A stretch of 47,170 nucleotides of DNA from an uncultured Pseudomonadota bacterium (GCA_913020085.1 CAJVZW010000010.1:1-47170); one strand, 5' to 3'. Positions 15,937-23,954 are shown, counted from the first letter of the stretch. Program-made: numbers and translations. Notes: generated by a model not told the origin, from the letters alone.

Positions 15937-16022
15937 GCCCGGGTGGCGAAATTGGTAGACGCAAGGGACTTAAAATCCCTCGGAGGGTGACTTCCGTGCC
16001 GGTTCGACTCCGGCCCCGGGCA
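15937..16022 (+). tRNA. tRNA-Leu (anticodon TAA), CCA not encoded
   Basis: 86-nt class II tRNA. Acceptor GCCCGGG pairs with CCCGGGC, anticodon loop CTTAAAA gives TAA (Leu, UUA/UUG), long variable arm, T-loop GGTTCGACTCC, discriminator A as needed for leucine. The following bases are TAATTT, so no CCA. The lolC-like ATG follows 18 nt later. Confidence 0.97.
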
Positions 16023-16040
16023 TAATTTTCACGGACATCT

Positions 16041-17264
16041 ATGCTAATATTCAAACTTTCCAAACAGTTTCTTCGTGCGAGTAACCAATCTGGGTTTGTT
16101 CGTCTTACAGTTTGGCTTGCTATTCTTGGAATTATTCTTGGGGTAATGACGCTCAACGCAGTAAGCAGTGTGATGAATGGCTTTCAGGAAGAGGTGAGAA
16201 ATAAACTCTTTGGTATCGCTGAGCATGTTGTAGTTCGTTACTATGAGCCAGATAGCGAAGATAAAGATAAGGAATTCCTTGGCAGGATTGATAATATCGA
16301 GTATGCATCACCATTTTTAATGAACGCGGGTATATTAAAGTCAAAAAGACAAGCAGCCCCTGTGTTTATTCTTGGTATAGATCCAAATAAAGTCAATTAT
16401 GATCATATGCTGTCCGACACCACTGCGCTTGATGAACTGTCGCCTAATTCATTTAATATTTTGACAGGAAGACAAATTGCTGCATCATTATTTTTAAAAA
16501 ATAACTCACATATCTATCTATTAACGGCGCCTCGTCCAGATCAATTATTAATGGATGTGAATCTGAAGCGTGTACATTTCACTCAAGGCGTTAATTTCAA
16601 AGTGGGGAAGCGGCTTGAGGAAAGAATGGCTTTTATGCATATTACTGACCTACAAAAAATTGCGGCTCTTGAAGGTAAGATTTCTGGCTATAATATTCAT
16701 TTGAAAGACCTCTATGACGCGCCTTTACTAAAATCCCAGATACAAGAGCATATGGGTGAGCGTGCCTATGTATCTGACTGGACAGAACAATATTCAGAGT
16801 TATTTACTGCCTTGAGGTTGCAAAAATCTGTGATGATAGTGTTACTTGCCTTGATCGTTATAATCGCTTTATTTAATCTCACAACCGGTCAGGTTATGCT
16901 GGTTAATGAGAGAAAGTCATCGATTGCTGTTTTAATGACCTGTGGCATTTCGCCCATTCAGTTAACTGGAATCTTTTTACTCCAAGGTTTGATGATAGCA
17001 GGTGTTGGAATAGTGATTGGAACCTTGCTGGGCTACTGGGTATCAAGTCATATTGGGGATTGGGTGAAATATTTTGAACATATTTATCAGATTCAGCTAA
17101 TATCTCAAAAAGTGTATATGCTGGATTATTTGCCACACCGCTACTGTTTTATTGACAGTATCTATATTGCGTTATGGACCTTACTCTTAACACTATTATC
17201 ATGCCTATATCCAGCATATCTTGCTAATCAAACACATCCAGCTAAGGTGCTCCGGTATGAGTGA
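16041..17264 (+). CDS. LolC/LolE-family lipoprotein-releasing permease
   Basis: A 407-residue inner-membrane protein of the LolCDE transporter, which extracts outer-membrane lipoproteins and passes them to LolA. Layout: N-terminal helix (about 20-45, FVRLTVWLAILGIILGVMTL) with the family MNGFQEEVRNKLFG after it, a periplasmic domain (about 50-265), then an FtsX-type bundle of three helices (about 270-400) ending in THPAKVLRYE. E. coli has two such subunits, lolC before and lolE after lolD. Here only one is present and gcvR follows lolD, so this may be the single-subunit LolF type, unless a second copy lies elsewhere. The lolD ATG overlaps its end by 8 bp. Confidence 0.9.
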   Translation: MLIFKLSKQFLRASNQSGFVRLTVWLAILGIILGVMTLNAVSSVMNGFQEEVRNKLFGIAEHVVVRYYEPDSEDKDKEFLGRIDNIEYASPFLMNAGILKSKRQAAPVFILGIDPNKVNYDHMLSDTTALDELSPNSFNILTGRQIAASLFLKNNSHIYLLTAPRPDQLLMDVNLKRVHFTQGVNFKVGKRLEERMAFMHITDLQKIAALEGKISGYNIHLKDLYDAPLLKSQIQEHMGERAYVSDWTEQYSELFTALRLQKSVMIVLLALIVIIALFNLTTGQVMLVNERKSSIAVLMTCGISPIQLTGIFLLQGLMIAGVGIVIGTLLGYWVSSHIGDWVKYFEHIYQIQLISQKVYMLDYLPHRYCFIDSIYIALWTLLLTLLSCLYPAYLANQTHPAKVLRYE

Positions 17265-17919
17265 TGTTATTATTGCCAAGAATTTGACAAAGATTTCTGA
17301 TTTTAATTCAAGCCAAATTTTACTGCGACAAGTTGATTTGGTAATTGAGCAGCGTAAAAAGGTTCTGATAACCGGTCCATCAGGCTCAGGGAAGACCACT
17401 TTGCTGCATACTTTATCAGGCCTGGATAGTTTCAATAAGGGAAGTTTAGCCCTTTTAGGGCATGATATGGGCAGTTTGTCACATGCGAAAATGCGAGAGC
17501 TTAGAAGGAGAGATATTGGGATTGTTTTTCAATTTCATCATTTGATTCAGGGTTTGAGCGTTCGCGATAATATAATGATGCCGTTGATGATTCAGGGTGT
17601 GACTCACAGTGACATCAACACGATTTGTGAGATTTTAAATTTATCAGATATGTTACTTTCACAGCCTGTGAATTTATTATCTGGAGGTGAGAAACAACGT
17701 GTTGCACTGGCAAGATCATTGATTCACCGACCTAAAATTCTATTTCTAGATGAGCCTACCGGATGTTTGGATCAGAAAAATGCACGTGATTTATGGGATA
17801 TGTTGTCATCCTTGCATAGTGTGTGGGATATGACTGTTATTGTAGTTTCACACGACATGGGATTTGCAAATTTTTCAGATCAACATTTGACGATGCTTGA
17901 TGGTAGGATTTACTGCTAG
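17257..17919 (+). CDS. lolD: Lipoprotein-releasing ATPase LolD
   Basis: ATPase subunit of the lipoprotein-releasing transporter. Motifs: Walker A TGPSGSGKTT (about 42-51), Q-loop VFQFHHL, signature LLSGGEKQRVALAR, Walker B ILFLDEPTG, switch His VVSHD. The family-specific Q-loop region (IVFQFHHLIQGLSVRDN) fits LolD/MacB-type ATPases. The ATG at 17257 lies in the lolC-like 3' end (ATGAGTGA overlap); the frame runs 12 codons further up inside that gene. 220 residues is close to the E. coli length (233). Its TAG stop shares a CTAG palindrome with the stop of the convergent gcvR-like gene. Confidence 0.94.
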   Translation: MSDVIIAKNLTKISDFNSSQILLRQVDLVIEQRKKVLITGPSGSGKTTLLHTLSGLDSFNKGSLALLGHDMGSLSHAKMRELRRRDIGIVFQFHHLIQGLSVRDNIMMPLMIQGVTHSDINTICEILNLSDMLLSQPVNLLSGGEKQRVALARSLIHRPKILFLDEPTGCLDQKNARDLWDMLSSLHSVWDMTVIVVSHDMGFANFSDQHLTMLDGRIYC

Positions 17920-18416
17920 TCACTTTCAATATACCCTTCCATTTCATGCTCATCCATAATGCTGTAACATTGATTTTTCATCTCTGAGATGGAGACATTT
18001 TCACTAATTGAAAAAGTAATTTGAAAATGAATTTTTTGCAGTTCCTCTCCTAGAAATTGGCAATATTTAATATTTGCATCAAATGACAACAGGCAGCGAT
18101 GTAAGGCAAGAAACCCATCTTCATTGCGAAGTGTTTTACACTCAATTGTATACTCCATTGAGCTTTTTTGTGTACTTGTTTGGATTTCAGATAGCCTAAA
18201 ATGCTCACCACTGAGCTGCTTTTTTATCTGCTGTTCTATATGAGATATGCTTGCAAATGTGCCTGCTAACCTAAGTAGGCACACTTGGTATGTTGAAATG
18301 TAATCACAGAAAGTGACACGACATTTTGATTTTTGTGCCAGTTTCAGTAACTCATTTAAATGATCAGACTTGCTATTTTCAAGCAGAAGTTGAATTTCTC
18401 TAGTGTGTGTGCCCAT
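17916..18416 (-). CDS. GcvR-like ACT-domain regulator
   Basis: 166 residues forming what looks like two ACT-type domains (about 15-85 and 90-160). The segment CRVTFCDYISTYQVCLLRLAG followed by ISHIEQQIKKQL resembles the first ACT domain of E. coli GcvR, which represses the glycine cleavage operon by binding GcvA in response to glycine. The strongest support is position: it is divergent from dapA exactly as gcvR is in E. coli. Sequence similarity is low, key ACT glycines of the usual DRPG motif are absent (SKSDH instead), and neither gcvA nor gcvTHP is in the window, so the role may have changed. Confidence 0.6.
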   Translation of the reverse strand: MGTHTREIQLLLENSKSDHLNELLKLAQKSKCRVTFCDYISTYQVCLLRLAGTFASISHIEQQIKKQLSGEHFRLSEIQTSTQKSSMEYTIECKTLRNEDGFLALHRCLLSFDANIKYCQFLGEELQKIHFQITFSISENVSISEMKNQCYSIMDEHEMEGYIESD

Positions 18417-18466
18417 AATAACGATACATATTTGTTACATACTAACGATTTTTTAGGGATTTGTAT

Positions 18467-19309
18467 ATGCAAGGGATCATCTCCGCACTTGTTACGCCAT
18501 TTACTCCAGACGGTGAGATCGATTGGGAGGCCTTTCATTTATACCTCGATTGGCAGCTTTCATTTCAGCCGGATATTATTCTTGCTCTGGGTTCCACCGG
18601 TGAGGCTCATCTCTTAAGTGACCAGGAGCAAATGGAGGTACTTCGCTTTGTTGTAAAAAAATCACGGCACAAGGGTGTCAAGGTGATGGCAGGAGCAGGT
18701 TGCGCTGCTACAAATACAACCATCGAAAAGGCGAAGTGCTTTGAGCAGTTAGGTGCTGATGCGTTATTAATTGTAACTCCTTATTATGTTAAACCATCAG
18801 CTGAGGGGCTTTTTGCTCATTTTACAAACGTGGCCTCTGCTACTAAAGTGCCAATTGTTTTATATAATGTGCCAAGCCGAACGGGTGTTGACTTAGAGCA
18901 CAAAACAGTATTAACACTGTTTGAGCATGAAAATATTATTGGAATTAAAGAAGCTTCTTCGGATGTCAATCGCATTGGCCAGTTAAGAAAGTATACAGAT
19001 AAATATATTTACAGTGGGGATGATGTGAGCTGTTCTGAGGCATTAGATTTAGGCGCTGATGGCGTCATTTCTGTTATCTCAAATTATATGCCAAAGAGCA
19101 TGTTCAATATGTATAAAACTGATCAGCGAGATCAGTGGAGAAAAAAATATAAAGGCTGGCTTGAAGAGATCGGTAGCTATGGCCCCAATCCTGTTGTAAT
19201 AAAAGCGCTGTTATCAGAAGCGGGGTATATGACTCCAAGTGTGAGATTGCCTCTTGTTAGACTATCTGACGCAGCACATCAACGTCTTATTTTATCAATT
19301 ACCCAATAA
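18467..19309 (+). CDS. dapA: 4-hydroxy-tetrahydrodipicolinate synthase
   Basis: DapA condenses pyruvate with aspartate semialdehyde, the first committed step to diaminopimelate and lysine. The 280-residue (beta/alpha)8 enzyme shows the pyruvate-binding GSTGEAHLLS, Tyr133 in LYNVPSRTG and the Schiff-base Lys161 in GIKEASSD, the same numbers as E. coli. The ATG at 18467 was chosen over a TTG at 18461 because AGGG at 18455-18458 is 8 nt from the ATG and only 2 nt from the TTG. The usual loop Arg that contacts the substrate is present in PSRTG. It ends 1 bp before the convergent yciB stop. Confidence 0.96.
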   Translation: MQGIISALVTPFTPDGEIDWEAFHLYLDWQLSFQPDIILALGSTGEAHLLSDQEQMEVLRFVVKKSRHKGVKVMAGAGCAATNTTIEKAKCFEQLGADALLIVTPYYVKPSAEGLFAHFTNVASATKVPIVLYNVPSRTGVDLEHKTVLTLFEHENIIGIKEASSDVNRIGQLRKYTDKYIYSGDDVSCSEALDLGADGVISVISNYMPKSMFNMYKTDQRDQWRKKYKGWLEEIGSYGPNPVVIKALLSEAGYMTPSVRLPLVRLSDAAHQRLILSITQ

Positions 19310-19310
19310 A

Positions 19311-19853
19311 CTAATCTTCTTCAATGGTTACTTTAATACTATTGGCATTTTGCATCAGATAAAGTGTAAGAAGTATACTTGCAATCATACTTATAAATAT
19401 CGTGCTAAATTTAAATGTCACCCATAAATCATAGGATAGATACATAACAACAAAGGTATTTGCAATGGCCATTAAGAGCGAGAAAATTATGATGCTATAG
19501 TCACAGTTTCTCCAAATAGCCCTATCAACGTGAATTTTTTCACCAATTAATGACTGGGTTATCGGTGGACGATCCATTTGACGATTAATTGTCGTTATGA
19601 CAGAGAATATCAAAAATGTAATTGTGGGCTTCCACTGGATATAAACTGGATCATTGAGCATGATTGTAATGCCGCCAAAGAGCATAACTGCATATAAAGT
19701 GATAAGTTCTGATTTAGGGATTTTCCCGTAATGAAGTTTTTGTGCAAGCGCTGCAACTAATGTGCCCGCAACCAATACTTTAGTAGCAAGCATCGCATCG
19801 TATGTATAACGGTATGAAATAAAGAAGAATAGAACAGGTAATAATTGATACAT
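19311..19853 (-). CDS. yciB: YciB/IspZ-family inner membrane septation protein
   Basis: A 180-residue protein with five to six membrane helices. It matches E. coli YciB block by block: a start LLPVLFFFISYRYTYD, KSELITLYAVMLFGGITI, VYIQWKPTITFLIFS, GEKIHVDRAIWRNC and DLWVTFKFSTIF. YciB is linked to septation and cell-envelope maintenance in E. coli and Shigella; its biochemical activity is not known. It is divergent from yciO with a clean promoter of its own and convergent with dapA. Confidence 0.9.
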   Translation of the reverse strand: MYQLLPVLFFFISYRYTYDAMLATKVLVAGTLVAALAQKLHYGKIPKSELITLYAVMLFGGITIMLNDPVYIQWKPTITFLIFSVITTINRQMDRPPITQSLIGEKIHVDRAIWRNCDYSIIIFSLLMAIANTFVVMYLSYDLWVTFKFSTIFISMIASILLTLYLMQNANSIKVTIEED

Positions 19854-19882
19854 TTTAGCAATTCTGATTGACTATTACTAAG

Positions 19883-19910
19883 ATTATAGCCGTTAATTTA
19901 CGCCTGTAAA
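19883..19910 (-). promoter_or_regulatory. Promoter for yciB
   Basis: On the minus strand, TTTACA (19910-19905) and a perfect TATAAT (19888-19883) are separated by 16 nt. It points into yciB, whose ATG is 30 nt downstream of the -10 box. Confidence 0.7.
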
Positions 19911-19916
19911 GAAACA

Positions 19917-19945
19917 TTGGTGTTTTTTCAGCTTGCCGCTATAAT
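19917..19945 (+). promoter_or_regulatory. Promoter for the yciO-rluB-ccm run
   Basis: TTGGTG (19917-19922) and a perfect TATAAT (19940-19945) with 17 nt spacing. It lies 26 nt before the yciO start. Downstream genes are joined by overlaps or gaps of at most 25 bp, so this may drive all ten genes to 26584. Confidence 0.7.
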
Positions 19946-19971
19946 GACATATATTATTACTGGCATGCAAT

Positions 19972-20538
19972 TTGATCTACCATATCAGTCATACTCAGCC
20001 CGATACCAATGTCATCTCACAAGCTGTTCTTCAGTTACAGCAAGGGAAGGTCGCAATTTACCCAACAGACTCTCTGTATGCAATGGGTGCGATTTTGCCA
20101 AATTATGAGGCGCTTATCACATCGTTGAGTAAAGTTGACCGGCATAAAGATTTCTCTCAGCTTAGCTTGTTGGTAGACTCATTTGAAATGGCCCGAGAGT
20201 ATGCACTGATCTCAACCCCAATCTACCGTGAGATGAGAGCACAAAAGCAACCTACAACTTGGTTGCTTCCAGCTTGCTCACAAAAATTCAAGAAAATGAA
20301 ATTGCCTAAGCGTCAGTCTGTAGGAATCAGGTTATGTCAGCACCCAGTCGTGTTGGAAATTATTCGCTCGTGCCAGCTTCCGCTTGTCAGTGCCTCTTTA
20401 GAGGAGCGTGACCCTGAGTATTGGCATTATGCAGACCCAGAGGAGATTCAGCACCGATTTAATCATTGTGTGGACTTGATACTGCTTGCTGGATTTGCCA
20501 GTGGTGAGCCAAGTGAAGTGATTGATAGGACAGGCTGA
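19972..20538 (+). CDS. yciO: YciO/YrdC-family protein
   Basis: 188 residues of the YrdC/Sua5/YciO fold. KVAIYPTDSLYAMGAIL matches the nucleotide-binding YPTDSxYxLG motif; VGIRLCQHPVVLEII, VSASLEERDPEY, DPEEIQHRFNHCVDLILLAG and SEVIDRTG follow E. coli YciO in order. It stops immediately after the VID motif, lacking the last approximately 15-20 residues of E. coli YciO (206). The TsaC/Sua5 branch makes threonylcarbamoyl-AMP for tRNA t6A; the role of the YciO branch is less certain. Start is TTG, there being no in-frame ATG at the right place. Position upstream of rluB favours YciO over TsaC. Its TGA overlaps the next ATG by one base. Confidence 0.85.
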   Translation: MIYHISHTQPDTNVISQAVLQLQQGKVAIYPTDSLYAMGAILPNYEALITSLSKVDRHKDFSQLSLLVDSFEMAREYALISTPIYREMRAQKQPTTWLLPACSQKFKKMKLPKRQSVGIRLCQHPVVLEIIRSCQLPLVSASLEERDPEYWHYADPEEIQHRFNHCVDLILLAGFASGEPSEVIDRTG

Positions 20539-21383
20539 TGAGAGATATGTGGTGGCAACAAGGCTGGGAAGTTAACTACCAATCCATTCACTGGATGATT
20601 GACCAATGTTGGATACAAGGAAAATATTGGCATAATCCAGAATCAGAGTTAATGTTAATTTTGTGTCATGGCCAGATGGCAAACTCTGCATGGTGGCAAG
20701 CTATCGCTGGACATTTGGCTCAAAAATACTCTGTTATTGCCGTTGATTTCTCAGGCATGGGAGACAGTCAGTGGCGAGAGGATTATCACATTGACCATCA
20801 TATTAAAGAAGTGGGACACTTACTTGATTTATTTAAGTCTCATAAAGTCATCACGATTGGACATAGTTATGGTGGTTTTGTTGGGCTGGGCCTACAGATG
20901 TTAAAAAAGTCAAATCATTTAGCCCATATGCTTCTTGATACCCCGTTACAGCCACTGATGAGTCAGCCCAAGGGTATTCCTAATGCGCATAAGAAATCCA
21001 GAGAGATTAACTTCTATCCAACAAAAGAGGCGATTTATTCACGATTCAGAATGGTCCCACATCAGCCGATTAAAGATAAGATTTACACAGATCATGTGAT
21101 TGACTCATCGATTATTCATACGGGTGAGGGTTGGCGATGGAAATTTGATCCCAGTATCATGATTGCACTACTTGCCAGTGAAAAGCCACGGCCGGAGTAT
21201 CGAATTCCAATGGGTTATATCGGTGGAGAATATAGTCCTTTTTGGTCAGAAAAGGAGCAAAGTTATGCCCAACATCAAGGATGGCAGGTTATGACATTAG
21301 AGGGTGCATATCACGCGCTGATGTTAGATGCTCCCTATGAATTACATTATCAAATACTTAGGCAGATTGAATTATTATGTTAA
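20538..21383 (+). CDS. Alpha/beta hydrolase
   Basis: 281 residues with an alpha/beta hydrolase core. Seen: LILCHGQMANSAWW (oxyanion region with HG), DFSGMGDS, the nucleophile elbow GHSYGG with Ser110, and a C-terminal GAYHALMLDAP giving a likely catalytic His259; the acid is probably Asp or Glu near IGGEYSPF (about 232-240). The overall layout resembles the epoxide hydrolase/BioH/pimeloyl-ester group, but no substrate can be read. It has no signal peptide and is Trp-rich at the N-terminus. It starts in the yciO stop (TGATG) and overlaps rluB by 7 bp. Confidence 0.85.
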   Translation: MRDMWWQQGWEVNYQSIHWMIDQCWIQGKYWHNPESELMLILCHGQMANSAWWQAIAGHLAQKYSVIAVDFSGMGDSQWREDYHIDHHIKEVGHLLDLFKSHKVITIGHSYGGFVGLGLQMLKKSNHLAHMLLDTPLQPLMSQPKGIPNAHKKSREINFYPTKEAIYSRFRMVPHQPIKDKIYTDHVIDSSIIHTGEGWRWKFDPSIMIALLASEKPRPEYRIPMGYIGGEYSPFWSEKEQSYAQHQGWQVMTLEGAYHALMLDAPYELHYQILRQIELLC

Positions 21384-22105
21384 GAATACAAAAATTTCTA
21401 GCAAACCAAGGGATATTATCTCGCAGAGAGGCTGATGCTGCTATAAGAGATAAGCGAGTTAAAATTAATGATGAGTTGGCAGCATTGGGGCAAGTACTTG
21501 AGCCAGGTGATGTAGTGAGCGTTGATGGTAGAGTGATCGTGCATAAGCTCATCAAAAGTCAAGTTTTTTTATACAATAAGCCGCTTGGGAAGATTTGTTC
21601 TCTGAATCCTGACAAAAATTACCGAAGCATATGGGAGGATTTTCCTGTTATTAACAGTGGAAAGTGGATTTCAATTGGTCGACTGGATGTGAATAGTAGT
21701 GGACTGCTTTTGGTCACTAGTGATGGTGACCTTGCCAATAAAATGATGCACCCTTCCTCTAATTTAGAACGGGTATACCGAGTGCGTGCAATGGGCCGGT
21801 GTGATAAGGAAATTATAGATAAGATGATAAAAGGAGTGATGCTTGATGATGGGAAAGCAAACTTCAAAAAAGCAAAATTAATTAATATAAAAAAAGAAGG
21901 TCTTAACCAGTGGTATGAGGTTACTGTTACATCAGGAAGATATCGCATGGTAAGACGTATTTTTGAAGCGGTTGGACTTCAGGTTAACCGATTAATCAGG
22001 GTCCGATTTGGACCATTGATTTTGCCAAAAGAGCTAAAGCCTGGTAAGGTCATGATGTTAGATGAGATTGATATTAACATTCTGAAACAGAAATTCAGGC
22101 AATAA
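21377..22105 (+). CDS. rluB: 23S rRNA pseudouridine synthase RluB
   Basis: Isomerises a uridine in 23S rRNA (U2605 in E. coli). An N-terminal S4 RNA-binding domain (about 1-60; RIQKFLANQGILSRREAD) is followed by the RsuA-family catalytic core with GRLDVNSSGLLLVTSDG, where the Asp in RLD is the catalytic residue, and GRYRMVRRIFEAVG. RluB and RluE/RluF are close relatives; the S4 domain and the neighbouring yciO favour RluB. At 242 residues it lacks the long basic C-terminal tail of E. coli RluB (291). The next gene starts 1 bp after its stop. Confidence 0.92.
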   Translation: MLRIQKFLANQGILSRREADAAIRDKRVKINDELAALGQVLEPGDVVSVDGRVIVHKLIKSQVFLYNKPLGKICSLNPDKNYRSIWEDFPVINSGKWISIGRLDVNSSGLLLVTSDGDLANKMMHPSSNLERVYRVRAMGRCDKEIIDKMIKGVMLDDGKANFKKAKLINIKKEGLNQWYEVTVTSGRYRMVRRIFEAVGLQVNRLIRVRFGPLILPKELKPGKVMMLDEIDINILKQKFRQ

Positions 22106-22106
22106 T

Positions 22107-22766
22107 ATGATACTAACTCCACTGATTGCTCTCATTGTATTATCTGGTGTTTATGCTTACAGTATGAGCGTAGGCGGCAGGCCATTACTCAAGTTTTTTA
22201 GCATGTTTATAATGTGTGCTTTAATGTTTTTTTATCTGTGGCTGGCAGATACGATCAATTTATATGAATACCATCAGTTTATCAGCACGCCATCCAAGGA
22301 TCAGGCTGCACAGAAGTTAAAATATACCTTAATGAGAAATGATCTTGCAAAACGCCACCGACTCAATCCAACTATTACAAACAGTGAGAATTTAATGGTT
22401 ATTTGCCAAAAATTAGGCGAATACGACTGTATGCTAGATGCAATAAAATGGCTTAAAACGCATAGGGCATATCCACCAATCGATGCTTCACTCCTAGTAG
22501 AGGCATATTATCATCTTGAGAATGAAAAGATGGGCCCAATGCTTGAGAATGCACTTGCAAACTGTCAGCCAGATGCAAAAGAATACCTTAAATGCATGTC
22601 ATTTAAGGCCAGGGCATTATATAACTCAAAGCGTTATCAAGAGTCAGAAGAGGTTTGGGGAAGGATGATTCACTCAGCGGAAAAAGATGATAAGCGTCTT
22701 AAGATTTGGCGCCAATCACAGCAGGCTGCAAAAAATGCTCAAAAAGCTGATATTGCTGGCAATTAG
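22107..22766 (+). CDS. Membrane-anchored TPR-like protein, possible CcmI equivalent
   Basis: 219 residues: two N-terminal hydrophobic segments (about 2-22 and 29-50) and a helical C-terminal part (about 65-219) with TPR-like spacing (LMVICQKLGEYDCMLDAIKWL, ALYNSKRYQESEEVWGRM). In system I cytochrome c maturation, CcmI has a membrane part plus a periplasmic TPR domain that holds apocytochrome c, and this gene sits directly before ccmC, while the ccmH here lacks the C-terminal CcmI-like part found in E. coli. That makes a CcmI-like role plausible. The layout is not identical to known CcmI (the cytoplasmic loop between the two helices is very short), so this stays an inference. Confidence 0.55.
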   Translation: MILTPLIALIVLSGVYAYSMSVGGRPLLKFFSMFIMCALMFFYLWLADTINLYEYHQFISTPSKDQAAQKLKYTLMRNDLAKRHRLNPTITNSENLMVICQKLGEYDCMLDAIKWLKTHRAYPPIDASLLVEAYYHLENEKMGPMLENALANCQPDAKEYLKCMSFKARALYNSKRYQESEEVWGRMIHSAEKDDKRLKIWRQSQQAAKNAQKADIAGN

Positions 22767-22791
22767 TTTATAATTTTCATACAATCAACAC

Positions 22792-23469
22792 ATGAATGAA
22801 TACTTGCTCTCAAAGTCTTGGTTCACCATCGCCAGAGCGATACAAACCTTGGGTTTGCTCTATCTTCCCATTGGTTGGTTGCTCGCATGCTATTGGGTGC
22901 TTTATATTGCGCCAGTTGATCAAGTACAAGGAGAGATATACCGCTTGATCTATATCCATGTTCCATCTGCTTTTATGTCACTTGGTATATACGCTGTGAT
23001 GTGTGTCTTGGGATTTTTATTTTTATGTTGGCGGGTTAAGTTTTTTGATGAGGTGTCTCGATCAATAGCACCGATTGGTCTAGCAATGACTATTATGGCT
23101 CTTATCACAGGCTCTTTATGGGGTAAACCAACGTGGGGGACATACTGGATATGGGATGCGCGTTTAACCAGTGAGCTAGTGCTCGCTATTTTTTATCTAT
23201 TATTTTTAGTTTTGCGACGCCAGAGTCACCCATCTGCAAAAGTAGTTGCATACGCTGTTTTACTAATCGGTGTGATTGATGTGCCCATTGTTCATTATTC
23301 TGTTAATTGGTGGCATACACTGCACCAAGGTTCAACGGTCTTTGCAAATCATCAGGCAATCGATCCGTCGATGTTTTGGCCACTGATTTGGATGGTTGGC
23401 AACTTTACTGTGATCACTATGTTACTCGGTAGCTTAAGGTTTACTGCATTGGTGAGGGGGCATTTGTAA
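22792..23469 (+). CDS. ccmC: Heme handling protein CcmC
   Basis: CcmC transfers heme to the chaperone CcmE at the periplasmic face of the inner membrane. The 225-residue protein has six membrane helices and the tryptophan-rich signature WGTYWIWDARLTSELVLA, with flanking conserved His residues in YIHVPSA (about 58-64) and IVHYSVNWWHTLHQG (about 166-180). Length is normal (E. coli 245). CcmA and CcmB, which usually precede ccmC, are not in this cluster. The ccmD-like start overlaps its stop by one base (TAATG). Confidence 0.96.
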   Translation: MNEYLLSKSWFTIARAIQTLGLLYLPIGWLLACYWVLYIAPVDQVQGEIYRLIYIHVPSAFMSLGIYAVMCVLGFLFLCWRVKFFDEVSRSIAPIGLAMTIMALITGSLWGKPTWGTYWIWDARLTSELVLAIFYLLFLVLRRQSHPSAKVVAYAVLLIGVIDVPIVHYSVNWWHTLHQGSTVFANHQAIDPSMFWPLIWMVGNFTVITMLLGSLRFTALVRGHL

Positions 23470-23546
23470 TGAGTCTGCTTTTTATCTATCTTGTTGTGAC
23501 GTGTTTCTGGGGATGCTGGTTAATGTATGCATTTATCAAAAGGTAG
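23469..23546 (+). CDS. ccmD: Very short CcmD-like membrane peptide
   Basis: A 25-codon frame starts in the TAATG overlap with ccmC and ends 3 bp before the ccmE ATG. The product, MSLLFIYLVVTCFWGCWLMY followed by AFIKR, is a single hydrophobic helix with a short basic C-terminal end. CcmD in other bacteria is a single-helix protein of about 45-70 residues, located between ccmC and ccmE, needed to release holo-CcmE from CcmABC. Position, topology and basic tail fit; sequence is too short for homology. Its end contains the ribosome binding region of ccmE (AAAAGG). Confidence 0.65.
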   Translation: MSLLFIYLVVTCFWGCWLMYAFIKR

Positions 23547-23549
23547 CAT

Positions 23550-23954
23550 ATGAGTCAGCTGCAGCAAAGACGGCTATTGATTTTGACCTGTTCGCTGTTA
23601 GTAATTGCGGGACTGGTGTTTTGGATCATGCGTTCAATTGGAAGTCAGCTTAATGTATACCTTACTCCTTCACAGGCACATGAAAGAGAGCTTCCTACCG
23701 AATACCGTGCGAGGATTGGCGGCATTGTCGAGCCAGGATCTCTTGTTTATATAGATAAAGAGCAGTTAAAAATGAGTTTTTTTATCACGGACCTTCAACA
23801 GCATATTCAAGTGGAGTTTGCTGGGGTTGCCCCCAGTTTGTTTAAAGAGGGGAAAGGCGTGATTGCAGAGGGGCAAATAAGTAACGGAGTGCTGATGGCA
23901 TCAAGGATTTTAGCCAAGCACGATGAAAATTATAAACCACCGGGGATAAAATGA
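23550..23954 (+). CDS. ccmE: Heme chaperone CcmE
   Basis: CcmE binds heme covalently in the periplasm and delivers it to CcmF for attachment to apocytochrome c. The 134 residues begin with a membrane anchor (about 8-27) followed by the OB-fold domain. The heme-attachment motif ILAKHDENYKPP contains His124 and the downstream Tyr typical of gammaproteobacterial CcmE. The start is the ATG at 23550 with AAGG 6 nt upstream. It overlaps ccmF by 4 bp (ATGA). Confidence 0.96.
   Translation: MSQLQQRRLLILTCSLLVIAGLVFWIMRSIGSQLNVYLTPSQAHERELPTEYRARIGGIVEPGSLVYIDKEQLKMSFFITDLQQHIQVEFAGVAPSLFKEGKGVIAEGQISNGVLMASRILAKHDENYKPPGIK

Noticed and set aside
15769-16156. Short open frames of 70-75 codons on both strands across 15769-16156
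   Set aside because: They lie over the tRNA-Gly/Cys/Leu genes and the start of the lolC-like gene; the structured RNAs explain the sequence.
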